From the NCBI GenBank assembly GCA_022749755.1, contig CM040446.1, forward strand, positions 15,710,367 through 15,774,366: DNA of 64,000 nucleotides. The letters run 5' to 3'. A model generated the notes under the pieces. It searched no databases. It was not told the DNA's origin and saw only the letters and a program-made list of their open reading frames with translations. This DNA is from Azadirachta indica (Eukaryota > Streptophyta > Magnoliopsida > Sapindales > Meliaceae). Of this stretch, positions 37,930-49,112 are shown piece by piece. The position numbers and the translations under genes are program-made. The first letter of the stretch is position 1. Every line of letters starts with the position of its first letter.

Positions 37930-39030
37930 ATGCCGTTTCCATCCCCACTCTCTCTTTTCTGTGCTTTACTTCTCTGCTTGCCCTTAGCCATCGTCTTTAC
38001 TATCACCACCCCGACCTCTATTTCTCAAGTCAATGAAAACCCGGCAACTATTTTTCTTCCCAAGCCAAAACCTCCGCCGCCGATACAAATACCGGAAGAT
38101 GACGGGTCATTGTTCCGAGTTGCAGCACGAGTTGTCAGCCCAAAACCCACGTCACCCAAGAAACTCGCATTCATGTTTCTCACTACTTTGCCGCTCCCGT
38201 TAGCGCCCCTCTGGCAACTTTACTTCAATCGAACCAGTAAAAGCCTTTACAACATATACGTCCACGCCGACCCAAGTTTCCAATACGACCCGCCGTTTTC
38301 GGGCGTGTTTGCTGGCCGAGTTATACCATCTAAACCCTCCTTTCGCTCTACACCCACTCTCATCTCCGCCGCCCGCCGGCTTCTTGCCCACGCGCTGCTC
38401 GACGACCCTGGAAATTACATGTTTGCAGTCTTGTCTCCGTCGTGTATACCTATTCATTCTTTTAACTTCACGTACAAAACGTTGATGAGTTCTAAAAAGA
38501 GCTTTATTGAAATTTTGAAGAACGAGCCGGGCACGTATGACAGGTGGGCGGCGCGTGGGCAGGACGCGATGTTACCGGAAGTGAAGTTGGAGGATTTTAG
38601 GATTGGGTCCCAGTTTTGGGTATTGACACGTAAGCATGCGAGGCTTGTAGTGAGTGACAACAGGATTTGGGACAAGTTCAACCAACCGTGTAAGCAACAA
38701 GACACGTGTTATCCAGAGGAGACTTACTTTCCTACGCTTTTACACATGCGAGATCCGGGGGGGTGCGTGCCTGCCACTCTCACGCACGTGGACTGGAGTG
38801 TGAGTGAGGGCGGTGGTCACCCTCGCGAGTATATGGACTGGGAGGTGGGAACCGAGTTGATATTGAAGTTGAGGAATCGCAGACCGAGGTACGGTAACGA
38901 TGAAAATACGAACGGCTCTGATACGCCTGCGATGCAACGACATGACCCATTTTTGTTTGCGAGGAAATTTTCTCGGGGTTCGATTGAACGGTTATTGAGT
39001 ATAGCAGACGAGGTCATTTTCAAGGATTAG
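37930..39030 (+). CDS. Core-2/I-branching beta-1,6-N-acetylglucosaminyltransferase family protein (GT14)
   Basis: A single exon encodes 366 residues. The N-terminus has a hydrophobic signal anchor (about 5-28), then a Pro-rich stem (FLPKPKPPPPIQIPED), then a lumenal catalytic domain, the layout of a type II Golgi glycosyltransferase. The DUF266/Branch signatures are LAFMFLTTLPLPLAPLW, YNIYVHADPS, FAVLSPSCIPIHSF, YDRWAARGQDAMLPEV, FRIGSQFWVLTRKHA, CYPEETYFPTLL and a final HDPFLFARKFSRGSIE. In Arabidopsis the corresponding gene is, from memory, At4g32290. The family is named after animal core-2 enzymes, but plant members' substrates are mostly undefined, and cell-wall or arabinogalactan glycosylation is an inference. 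The promoter has a G-box and a hexamer array. No frame breaks were seen. Confidence 0.9.
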   Translation: MPFPSPLSLFCALLLCLPLAIVFTITTPTSISQVNENPATIFLPKPKPPPPIQIPEDDGSLFRVAARVVSPKPTSPKKLAFMFLTTLPLPLAPLWQLYFNRTSKSLYNIYVHADPSFQYDPPFSGVFAGRVIPSKPSFRSTPTLISAARRLLAHALLDDPGNYMFAVLSPSCIPIHSFNFTYKTLMSSKKSFIEILKNEPGTYDRWAARGQDAMLPEVKLEDFRIGSQFWVLTRKHARLVVSDNRIWDKFNQPCKQQDTCYPEETYFPTLLHMRDPGGCVPATLTHVDWSVSEGGGHPREYMDWEVGTELILKLRNRRPRYGNDENTNGSDTPAMQRHDPFLFARKFSRGSIERLLSIADEVIFKD

Positions 39031-41019
39031 GATTAGATATTCTAGTGTGAGGAAGGACGGTATTGTTGTAAATTTATGGATTTTCTAAGGGTAAAAGTTT
39101 GAAATCAAAAGAGCTGGGAAAAACCCAACTTTTGGGCTTTTGACTTTTGACTTTTGTCTGATTGGTCGTTATTAGTTGCTTATTACATTGCGTTGGTTCG
39201 AGTTACTGGGTTAAACTTAAACCTGAACTCTGTTGAAAATCGGCTTAGGCTGCGTTTGCGATGACCCGTTGAAATGCTTAGAAGAGGGAGCATGTATTGA
39301 AATTGAATGACTGAAAACGACTCAAAAAGAAGATTTTTCATGAAATTCAGAGCCAATTTTCTAGTAAGACGTCACATCTTGATTTGATCACTCGAGATTG
39401 TGGGATTCGTGAATCCAAACAAGGCCTTAGGCAAAGGGATACAGTCTGGTCTACAGTCAAGTAATGTAAAATAATACGTTGTTGTAATGTGTACCTTTTT
39501 TTTTTTTTTTTTTTTTTTTTTAACCGTATCACTCCCTGACTCTCTCATTAGGCGTATAAAGAACACATGGAGATGAGTTGGAAGTTATCAGTTATGATTT
39601 TGATGTTGTAAATTTTTCTGTCAAAGAAAGTTGATGATTTGGTTGTGCTGTGGCTTTCAACAGTTTGCATTAATGCAATTTTTGTTTTTGTTGTGTAAAG
39701 AGTTTCGAAATTGATAGTATTAATGTTTACTCCTTCCAGAGTTTGTGTGACTTAGCAATCTCTTTTTCGGTATCATTTATTCATTTTGCCTTTTTTGAAA
39801 AATATTTGGGTAAGAAAAAGAAAATGAATATTAGTTTTAAAACTTTCCTTTTCCTGGGCTTGGCCGTTGAATTAAACGAGCAAAATCTATTACACAGGGA
39901 CAGCATGCTTACTGTTAATCAATTGGATTTGGTTGGTTTTCTTGATCAACAAAAGGGCAGCAGCAGCACTATGGGGCCAGGCCTGAGTACTCGTTGACAC
40001 GCCATCCATATAAGAATATGTGCTACAGAATGCAACAAAATAGGCCCAAGTTTCAGGCCCATTCCACCAAATTACTCGGCGCCCAAGGGCGAGGGCTTCC
40101 AAGTTAGTTTGCATTTGCATGACTAAAATACACACGTCTATATATACTGAGAGTAGAATCAATCAATGATTTACAATTTGGGTTAACACTTAAATAATTA
40201 TAACTTGTTTGCGCTCCTGGTTTGTATCATGTTGCAAACATATAAAACATAGATAATTTTTTGGAAAAGGTATCTTGAGTCGTAGTAAAGCATTCAAAAA
40301 TTCCTCTTCCTTTTCTTCTTCAAAAATAATAAAGTTAAACAAATTAAATTAACATTATTAAAACCTTTACTCTTAGGTATTAATTTTTTTTTTATTATAA
40401 AAAATATAGTCAAAACTTTAATTGTCTATTAGCTTTCTAAACTAACATCATACTTTATATATATATATATATATATTTATGTATGTATGTATATATTATA
40501 GTTTACTTATTTATTTAGTAAATATAAGAATACTTTGTTAATATTATGGATTTATTTGTTCAACTAATAAATATGATAATACTATGCTAATACATGTCTT
40601 GTTGACTCTTACGTTATAATACACATTATTAAAGTTGTATTTGAAATTGATGTATTACATTTTAAAGTTACAGCTGTCCTAAAGTAGGAAAAAAAAAAAA
40701 AAAACTTCCCAGTTATAGTTGATATTTATGAAATACTTTAATTATTTTGCTAACCTACACTACACTAAGAAAAAATCTTAGTTCCGCCACAAATTTTAGA
40801 TCAATTTAAATCCATTAATTTTATATTGTCTTTTTAATGAAGTTGGCAGTTGTTATAAAAAATTATTATAAATTTTCAATGCTAAGAAAAAACAATTAAT
40901 TTACAGTTGATTGAAAATGAGTTAAGAGCTGCACGTGGATTGGGTGGGAGGGACGGGTGACCTGCCCACCCAGCTGTAGTTTGACTGTCCACCTCTCAAC
41001 CATTTTTGACAATTATATA

Positions 41020-41050
<31 letters not shown>

Positions 41051-41366
41051 TATTTTTAAGGGCAATGTTCAATTTAATCCAACTAAGATTGACAATCAAT
41101 TAATACACCCAACTTTCAATGGAAGTGATCAAACCATTCTAAAAAGTTAGCTTTCACCGTTAAATCTATCAACTGGCCGTAATTAACTTAGGGATAAATA
41201 AATATAAATTTAGCTTCACTAATAAAAATGTCTTGTGAAATCACCAAAAAATTAAAAAGGAAAAGTTTCAAAAACAAAACTCGGCTTCTCCGGTGGTGTC
41301 TTGCAAGTTCTCTCAATTGACGATTCCTGTTACTGCCCTCTTCGTTTTTGCCCATTTTTGCTTCTT

Positions 41367-41549
41367 CCCCAACCTAGCCATGGTGGACAAGAGCAACTGC
41401 AAATGGGCTTGCTCGCAGGTTCAAATCTCTTATGCCATTGGTGTGCCCGAGTCAATGCGAAGGAAAACCTTGACTTCAGGCCTAAAATGACCACCAGCAA
41501 ATTCTGGATTTAAGAGGGTTCGTTGGTAAGTGGCTGGCTCTTGAAGACT
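41367..41549 (+). pseudogene. S-adenosylmethionine synthetase (MAT/SAMS) pseudogene fragment
   Basis: One frame reads ACSQVQISYAIGVPE, close to the SAMS C-terminal segment RCIVQVSYAIGVPEP. Another frame reads AKENLDFRPKMTTS, close to KENFDFRPGMMTI, followed by an AAGAGGG and CTTGAAGAC stretch expected at LKRGGNGRFLKT. Nucleotides such as GGGCTTGCTCGCAGGT and TCTTATGCCATTGGTG fit plant SAMS coding sequence. The frame changes and missing blocks between the motifs show internal deletions. No intact gene is nearby. Confidence 0.6.
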
Positions 41550-41912
41550 TTTTTTTATACCCATTAAAAATTATTGTCTTAATTTTAATTAAATATTTTA
41601 ATATTCACTCTTCTTTTTTTTTTTTTTAAAAAAAAAGTTACGGGTCACTATTTATCAATCACTTTCATATCATATCTAACCGTAATAAGTTTATTATAAA
41701 ATAAATACGAATTAGAAGCTATAATACTCAGAAAGTCTCTTAAGTAATATAATTTTAATAAAATTATTTAACATAAAAAATATAAATATAAATTACTATA
41801 TTATTAAAATCATTCATGATTAATTATTATCATAATATCTTAGAAGTAATCAACACTAAATTATATACATTATATAAAATAAAGTTGAATTATATTACCC
41901 ACTTAATGAGAC

Positions 41913-43736
41913 TAGGGATGGCAATGTGAGGTCCCCAACCCTGTCCCCAGTTGGCCCATAAATCTTCATCCCTGATTCGAGCAAACCGGGAATAGGCGGG
42001 GGTTATCCCTGGTTTGGGTAGGGATTCCCGCCAACCCCCGACCCCATGTTAACCCCATATTAACTTTTTAATAAAAAAAAAAAATTATAATTTTAAAACT
42101 TGAACACTAAATTTAAAGGAAAATATAACATCTTATTATTACAGCACTTATATTCATTTGTTAAAGAATGGAAACAAAATTATTATATCACTATAATAAT
42201 TTTATATCGTAAGACAATTCAAATTCAACAATTATAACTATTATTATTAATGTAACAATAATTTCAACTTTAACATATAAATATATTTTAATATTATTAT
42301 TTTTAAATTTTAATAAAATAAATTTGACTACAAATATAATTATATTTTTTAAAAGAATTAATTTTAAAAAATATCAAAAAAATGTGTTTAATTTTTACAC
42401 ATGTAATTATTTAACAATAATTCACTAAATTAAATTATAAATGGGTACCATATTAATAATCATCCAAATAATTCGAATTTACAAAAATTATTTTCACACT
42501 TATAATGAATACCAAGTAATTGTGAGGAGAAAATTGAGAAGTTAGAGTGACTTATTTAAAATTTATAAAATTATATAATAATATAATTTTATAATGGGTT
42601 AAGAGTATTAAACTCAATATAAATCTTTAAAAATATTAAATATATTGAATTAATTACATATTTAAAGTATTTAATAAAAATTAACTCTTAAATTATCAAT
42701 TTTTTAATTTATTTTTTAAAAATATATAATCAATTTTTAATTTTTCATCAAATCTCACAACATAAAATAAAATTTTTTATATCTTTTCAATAGTATTAAA
42801 TTGATTTTTCATGCTTAAAATACCATTTCACATTCAAAATAATATAATGAAAATATATACTTAATTTTTTCATAGTTGATGAAAATAAAGTAATTGGCAA
42901 AAATTATCAATTTGATTGAGATAATTGATATAAATATCATAGCTTATAATAATTTTATAACAATAAAAATATCAAATTTAATTTACTTTATTTTTTTATT
43001 AACCTATATAAATTAAAAATAAATAAATATGATAATAAATTATGATTTAATAGAATTGATTAAAAGTTAGAAAATATATTAAATTAATCTTAAAATTTAA
43101 TATTTCTTACTTTCTTAATAATTTTACAGAAAAATATTTTCTTTGACAAATAAAAAAATAAAGTATGAAAAGAAAATAAAACCTTTGACAATTTCTTATT
43201 TAATAAATCTCATAATATTATGCTAAAATAAATTAATTCATTAATTATAAATTGATTTTTTACATGAATTGATTATTTTTATTTTATTAAAATTTGTTAC
43301 TCCAAATCTAATTATTAAAGTTATTGAATTTTTTAATGGTTGATTATTTCAGCAAATTTTTATTAAAAAAAATAAATTTAAATAAATTCAAAATTAATTG
43401 AATTAAAAACTGTAAAAAATTTTTGAAGGATTTAATTGATTAAATTAAAAAATTATAAACTTTTATAAAAAATTTGATTGACTAAAATACAAAATGTAAA
43501 ATTTTTCTAATTATTTATCAAACAAAATAGATTCAATTGTAATTAACTAAATAAAAATAAAAAATTTTACGAAAAATGGGGTCAAACCGAGAAAAGAAGC
43601 GTATTTTAAAATGGGGATAGGCTTTCATCTCCATCCCCGACTCAGTTCCCGTTTAAACTCAAAATTTTATCCCCATCTCCGAAACGGGGCGGGCTTCCGC
43701 GGGCCCCGATCTCAGTGAAAAATATTGCCAACCCTA
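41913..43736. mobile_element. Non-autonomous hAT (Ac/Ds-like) element, about 1.8 kb
   Basis: The left end is TAGGGATGGCAAT and the inverted right end is TAGGGTTGGCAAT, one mismatch apart and close to the Ac/Ds terminus as I know it. The flanking octamers are AATGAGAC (41905-41912) and AATAAAAC (43737-43744), identical at six of eight positions, fitting an aged 8-bp hAT target duplication. Both ends have a GC-rich subterminal zone of G and C runs, while the interior is extremely AT-rich with no transposase. Confidence 0.6.
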
Positions 43737-45731
43737 AATAAAACTTCGCATACGACATTGTTTAAATTTAAAATGGGATATTAACAACTAAGTCCCTGAA
43801 CTTTGAAATAGTAACAAATAAATATTTCGTTTGGATCAGTTTATAACGGCTAAATGCTGGCAGTCAACGACATGTTCGTAAAGAAAGCAGCAACTAATTT
43901 CAAATCACTATACCAATAATATCACTCACAGTTATAATCATTCGTCGATCATCAGGGACCTCTTTGTTATTAACGATAAAAATATGTTGTTATTTGCCAT
44001 TTTTTGCCAAAATCCAAGGTCCCGTTTTCAATTTTGCATTAGTTTAGAAAAGGAGCGCGCACCTTCGGCCTCCAAACAAAGAATAAACATACGAATAGCC
44101 GTGGGCGCCATGACAGGCTGCCTTTTCGCATTATACAGTTCATATCACAAACGGAACGAATATATAATAGAAAAATACTACATTACATTAAATTAAATTA
44201 GATGCCCATGCCCATTAAAAAGTATTACTAGCATCATGAGCAATGATTTTAACGACATATAGTCATATATAAAAAGTAAAAGCAAATGGATTCCATGGTA
44301 GTAGTGATCTGATCTATATACAGATAGTGATACCCATATCATATCATATTTCTGTTTTTAATGTTTTTCTGATGCAAAAAATAAAAGAAGTGGGTCTAAC
44401 TAAAGCTTTTGATGGGTGGTTGACTAGGATTTTGTGGACTTGGTTTTATGGCCGGTTGTTTTCTTTAATATTGTGATAACCAAAACAAGACAGTAAAGTT
44501 CTTTTCATTCAAGCTAAGAAACAGCTGTATCATCCTTTCTTCATTTGCTGCCAATCATGAAACGACACTATAGCTGATCAAAGCCACTAATATCCCTGGG
44601 ACACATTCGTGCTCATCAGCATCACATCATAAATATTCATGCAGCAATCTCATTTTCAGTTAATAAGTAGGAGAAACAAATTATGTATCAGGAACAGGAA
44701 TCAGTGTAAAGCTGAGGTTCATGCAAAAATCGAGAAAGCAAAATGAAGTCACTCCAGGGTTCTTTTAGCTCATGAGTGGCGTCTCTCTGAATCCTGTAGT
44801 ATCAGCTACAAGGCTTTGCTTTATAGTTTATTAGTAATGTATTACGCCTGGGATCCACAAACTACGACTTTGTAATTTGAATTTGATTAATTAGGATAAC
44901 CTCGACTAAGCATAAAAGTCGTTTTCAGTCATTTAAAAATTGGAATATGCTTTATTATTTTCTCCACTGGCATTCGATATTTTAAAGATTCAAGCCATCA
45001 AACTCCAGCAGACTTCTCACAATTAATTCACTTAATTTTGTCTTGCTTCTGTTTTCTGCTAAATTTCCTAAACATGTTTTTGTCTCTAATGCCTAATTAT
45101 CTACTAGATAAAGACTGAGTAATCAGTCCACATTTTGAAGTAAAATTGATTAAGACATCGAGTTAGACAATAAATTATTCAAAAGTTTAAATTGAACGTG
45201 CCAGGTCATGCCCGTCACTTATAAAAAGCATAGTTTAAAATGTTTGAATGATTATCCCTTGAGATGAAAGCAGCAGCTAGCAAAAGGAAAGCAAAACAAG
45301 GATGCCCAACTTCAAAGGCAGACCTAACTAGCAGTGTTGCAGAAGACATATCGTTCTACAGAAGCCCCAGCTTAGTCCTATTACATGTCAGATGGCCTAT
45401 CCCTATAGCAAATATGAACCTAATCGCTGTTCAAGCAATCAAGTCAACATGAATTTCAATCTAATTTTTCATCTGAAAACAATAATCAGATAACTGAAAA
45501 AGTGTCAAAAGAAAAAAAAAAAAAATCTCTAATATTACAAAGCACAAGAGACATCACAATTGGATTACAAATCACCCAACATCAAGACCCCTGGAATTGT
45601 TAATCTCATGAGCAGCCTCCCCCTCTCTCTTACCCCAATTTTCGTGCACAAATTGCAAGAGAAAAGCCATATCATATAAGAAACAAAAGAAATCACTAAC
45701 TTAAAATACAAAGATAAATCAAGAGAAAAAA

Positions 45732-47702
45732 TCAGTGAGGATTGTAGTAATACCCTGCCGGTGGTCCCATCCCATTGACTGGAGGCATTCCATATGGCAT
45801 CATTGGCATTGGACTGGCATTGTGGTATCCAGTGCCGGTGAGCTTGGCCAAACTAGCTTGGCCCTGCATCCCATCTCTTGAGTATTGCTGCCATAATTGC
45901 TGCTCCTGCACTAGCAATTGCTGTTTCTTCTCGATATCAGCCATTTGGACATATGAAGGAGGAGGAACGCTCAATGATGCAGCAAATGGGTCCTGATTAA
46001 CTGTCTGGACTGTTCCATCTGGAGCTGGGAGGGCTAAAACAGGTGTTGCACTCTTCCCTGGACCTGGCAAAGCAACACTACTTGCACTGCCACTGCTCAG
46101 TTGGCCAGTGCTCACATGTTGCCTCACCATTCCCTGATCATACATGCCACTCAACAACAAAGGATCAAACCCTCCACCCAATGTTGCTTTCTGTTTAGAC
46201 AAATGGCTAGCCGTCTCAACCAACGCCAATTCCCAATCTGCCTTACCAGGCTCAGCAGCAGGGGTCTGCCAGGGTGAGGTCACCTGAGGCTCCCCATTTG
46301 ATTGGAATGCTTCCCACGATCCATTTCCATTATTTGCCGGAGGTCCATTAAACAAAGCCAAGGCCAACCTATTGCCTTGATCATCTGCTGTAACCCCATC
46401 ATCTCTCAAGTTCACTAAATCCCCAGTCACTTGTGGCTTCTGAGGCTCAGGCTCAGGCTCTGGCTTGGGCTCTGGTGGTGGAGGAGTGAAACTCTCTGGA
46501 GCAGGCAATGCCTTTATCTCATTCATATCTTGTACGGGCTCCTCCTGTGGAGGAGCCTCCAATTCTTTCCTCTCAGGACTCTTGGGCCTCTTGGCTCTAT
46601 CTCTCACAAACTCCTCCAGAGTCTCTAATAACTTACTCGTAATCCTCTGAACATCAGGATATTCAGATGACCTTGCCACACCAATATCCTTACACCAATT
46701 ATAAAATGCGATTAACTCATCAATCTGCTTTGCTGCACTCGCATATGCATCAAAGGCCTTAACACAGTCAGCATATTCCATATCAAAGAATTTATCAAGT
46801 AAAACAGCCAAAACCTCACAAATATCTGCATAAATCTGAAAACTCTCCTTCACCATTGGATACAATGCAATCAACACCATCCTATCATTCTTAGCCAGAC
46901 CAGTGGGTCTGCATGACAAGAACCGATCCAACAGTCTCTGCAAATGGCCCATTTTTCCAAATATCCTCTCCGGCTTCATTTCCCTCAAGGGAGTCACCGC
47001 CATTTTGTCTTCCCGCCCTCCTGCAGCTGCCGCCTCAGTCACATCACCGTAGGATCTTGATCTTCTTGTCATCCCATAATTTCCATAACCGTTATCATTT
47101 CTAGAATCGCCGAAATCATACTCATATGGTCTAGGTGGTGGAGATCGAAAATCATCCCTATCTCTAGGTCCAAATCCACTATTGTGATAACTAGAAGAGC
47201 CAGAACCAGGACCAGAACGAGAACCACTCTTTTTATCAAACAAAACAAGTTCGAGTCTTTGATCTAAATACATAGAATAAGTTCTTACAAAAGCCGAGTG
47301 ATCCCACGAACTAGAATGAGCTTCGTCTTTGAAATCGGACATGTTCAATAGCCGTGTTCCTCTCCTTGTAGCGTACAGGATCTCCTCTTGAAATATCGGA
47401 TCGCCGTGGTTTAACAGCCGGTGAATTAGCATCAATGTCTTGAGCGCCACAATCCAATCGTGCGTCTTCCCCAGACGCTTTGACACGGAGCTCACGCATG
47501 CGTGGACATATCCCCGCGAGTAAGAAGTCAAGTTCAAGATCTCGCGAATGTATTTCTCGTTGGCCGGATCGTCGTCGTGGCTGGTGGCTTTGACTATTGC
47601 GACTTCCAGCTCCGGTGCCATGTTGCTTGCAACTTTGGCTATGCCAATGCTCGTCTGGTCCTTAACGGCCCCGATCGCTTTCCGAATCGTGCTCGGCGCC
47701 AT
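45732..47702 (-). CDS. ANTH-domain clathrin assembly protein (AP180/CALM family)
   Basis: A single coding exon gives 656 residues. The N-terminal ANTH domain begins at MAPSTIRKAIGAVKDQTSIG and contains LEVAIVKATSHDDDPANEKYIREI, KTHDWIVALKTLMLIHRLL, FQEEILYATRRGTRLLNMSDFKD and FVRTYSMYLDQRLEL. This fold binds phosphoinositides and clathrin at the plasma membrane. The helical second half of ANTH runs to about 385. An acidic Pro-rich linker and a disordered Gln/Met-rich tail follow, with a DPF adaptor-binding motif at 571-573. Arabidopsis relatives, from memory, are CAP1 (At4g32285) and ECA4 (At2g25430), of similar length. The 5' region to about 48050 may hold a leader intron. The protein likely acts in endocytosis or vesicle recycling. 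Confidence 0.92.
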   Translation of the reverse strand: MAPSTIRKAIGAVKDQTSIGIAKVASNMAPELEVAIVKATSHDDDPANEKYIREILNLTSYSRGYVHACVSSVSKRLGKTHDWIVALKTLMLIHRLLNHGDPIFQEEILYATRRGTRLLNMSDFKDEAHSSSWDHSAFVRTYSMYLDQRLELVLFDKKSGSRSGPGSGSSSYHNSGFGPRDRDDFRSPPPRPYEYDFGDSRNDNGYGNYGMTRRSRSYGDVTEAAAAGGREDKMAVTPLREMKPERIFGKMGHLQRLLDRFLSCRPTGLAKNDRMVLIALYPMVKESFQIYADICEVLAVLLDKFFDMEYADCVKAFDAYASAAKQIDELIAFYNWCKDIGVARSSEYPDVQRITSKLLETLEEFVRDRAKRPKSPERKELEAPPQEEPVQDMNEIKALPAPESFTPPPPEPKPEPEPEPQKPQVTGDLVNLRDDGVTADDQGNRLALALFNGPPANNGNGSWEAFQSNGEPQVTSPWQTPAAEPGKADWELALVETASHLSKQKATLGGGFDPLLLSGMYDQGMVRQHVSTGQLSSGSASSVALPGPGKSATPVLALPAPDGTVQTVNQDPFAASLSVPPPSYVQMADIEKKQQLLVQEQQLWQQYSRDGMQGQASLAKLTGTGYHNASPMPMMPYGMPPVNGMGPPAGYYYNPH

Positions 47703-49039
47703 CTCTACCGTTGATTCGAAGCTTCACGACTTCTCACTAAATTTCTTTTTCAGCGCAGAAAGAGAGCAGTAAGGTTTAGTTCGTTTCCACGGTTGTGATT
47801 AATTAAGACAGCTCAAGCACTAAATTAACATTACCAGCTCATCTAGCTAGAAGTTACAAGTTTTTGAATTTACCGTTAGATCTGCCGCGAAGAAGGTCCG
47901 GCCGGTTAAAACGGCGTCGGATCTCCCGATTCTCTTAACAAGATCCAGACAATTCAAAGAATCGTGGTGTAAATGATAACCGGCGTCGTTTTAACTCAAA
48001 AGCTAGATTCTCTCGCTGAGGGGTTGTGGAAGAGGAGGTCAGAGAAGGTAAGGTAGATGAAGAAAAAAGAAGATTTAAATAGCGAGTTGGGTACAAATAG
48101 ACGTGGAATGATCAAGGACCGTTGATATGATCTGTGATTTGATGAGCAGCTATTTTACCGGATGTGTCGGGAGACTGTTTGTGCTTTGTCCGAAAAAAAC
48201 AGCATATGTGTGTCTGGAATGGGGGAAGAGACAGATAGACTTTCGAGTATTGATACGGCGCCGTGCTGCTGGTTGGTATTATTTTGTTTTTGTACAAATA
48301 ATACTACGCGTACGGTTTACTTCACTTGACGTTGAATTGTGAATTGTGAATTGGTGATGGCGACTCTAGGATGACTTAACACGTGGCGGTTGATCCGGGT
48401 GTGAAGAGATGGGTCCCATTTGGAAGTCGCGTGGCTACGGTAAAGGGACTCGGATTATAAATCATGATAGGGAAGTCAAATCCCTCCTGTTTCCATTATC
48501 AGTGAGAAAGCTAATGAAAAAGATGATAAAAGAGGTAATGCAATCCCGATGTTTTAGCAATTTTAACTCTTTAATTAGTGAATGTCTTGTGCAAATTTAA
48601 TGTATAAAAAAAATAAAATAACACTACATTTGTTATAATTTTTATTTTTTTTCCAAATCTTGAATTATAATTGATGTAATAAAGTATATGGTATAATGAA
48701 TTTAAGGAAATATTGTGGCGATGATATTTCACTTACTATCGTTAAGAATATATTTAATATTATTTTTTAAAAAATATTTTTACGTATATCAAATTCTTAT
48801 TCTAAAATTTTTTATCTAAAATAATATAGTATTATCAACTAATTATCCTATTTTTTGTGTGTTTGATAAATATTATGTTATTTTAAAATGGGAAATTATA
48901 TTTTTATTTTTCATGAATAAAAAAGGTGAAATTCATGAAATTTTTTTTTTATTTTGATAAATAATTTAAAATTCTTAGTCGAAGAATATATTATTAACGT
49001 AGACTTCATCTATATTATAACAGTTAGCACAGACTGATG
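47703..49039. other. Intergenic: ANTH gene promoter and AT-rich DNA
   Basis: The first 400 bases are the leader and promoter of the ANTH gene, fairly GC-rich, with a G-box near 48381. From about 48600 the DNA is AT-rich and no gene was recognised. Confidence 0.5.
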
Positions 49040-49112
49040 GATCGCGTGGCCTAATGGATAAGGCGCTCGCCTCCGGAGCGGGAGATTGTGGGTTCGAGTC
49101 CCACCGTGATCG
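49040..49112 (+). tRNA. tRNA-Arg (anticodon CCG)
   Basis: A 73-base sequence folds as a cloverleaf. The acceptor stem GATCGCG pairs with CGTGATC with one G-T wobble, and the discriminator is G. The D arm contains GGCCTAATGGATAAGGC, the anticodon stem-loop reads CGCCTCCGGAGCG with anticodon CCG, and the T arm carries GTGGGTTCGAGTCCCAC. The internal A and B boxes are intact and a TTTT pol III terminator follows at once (49113-49116). No intron is present. It decodes CGG. Confidence 0.97.

Larger units (their letters stand above)
39031..45731. other. AT-rich intergenic region with transposon and pseudogene fragments
   Basis: From 39031 to about 39300 is probably the 3' UTR of the Core-2 gene. 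A (T)34 run lies near 39487-39520. A short GC-rich hairpin occurs at 40941-40972. A scrap of an S-adenosylmethionine synthetase gene (41367-41549) and a hAT-like element (41913-43736) are listed separately. The segment 43980-44210 has higher GC and a 70-codon open frame I do not recognise. From about 45480 the sequence is likely the 3' UTR of the ANTH gene. Confidence 0.55.

Noticed and set aside
43984..44196. 70-codon plus-strand ORF with higher GC
   Set aside because: No signature, no splice context and no known relative; noted only as a composition change.
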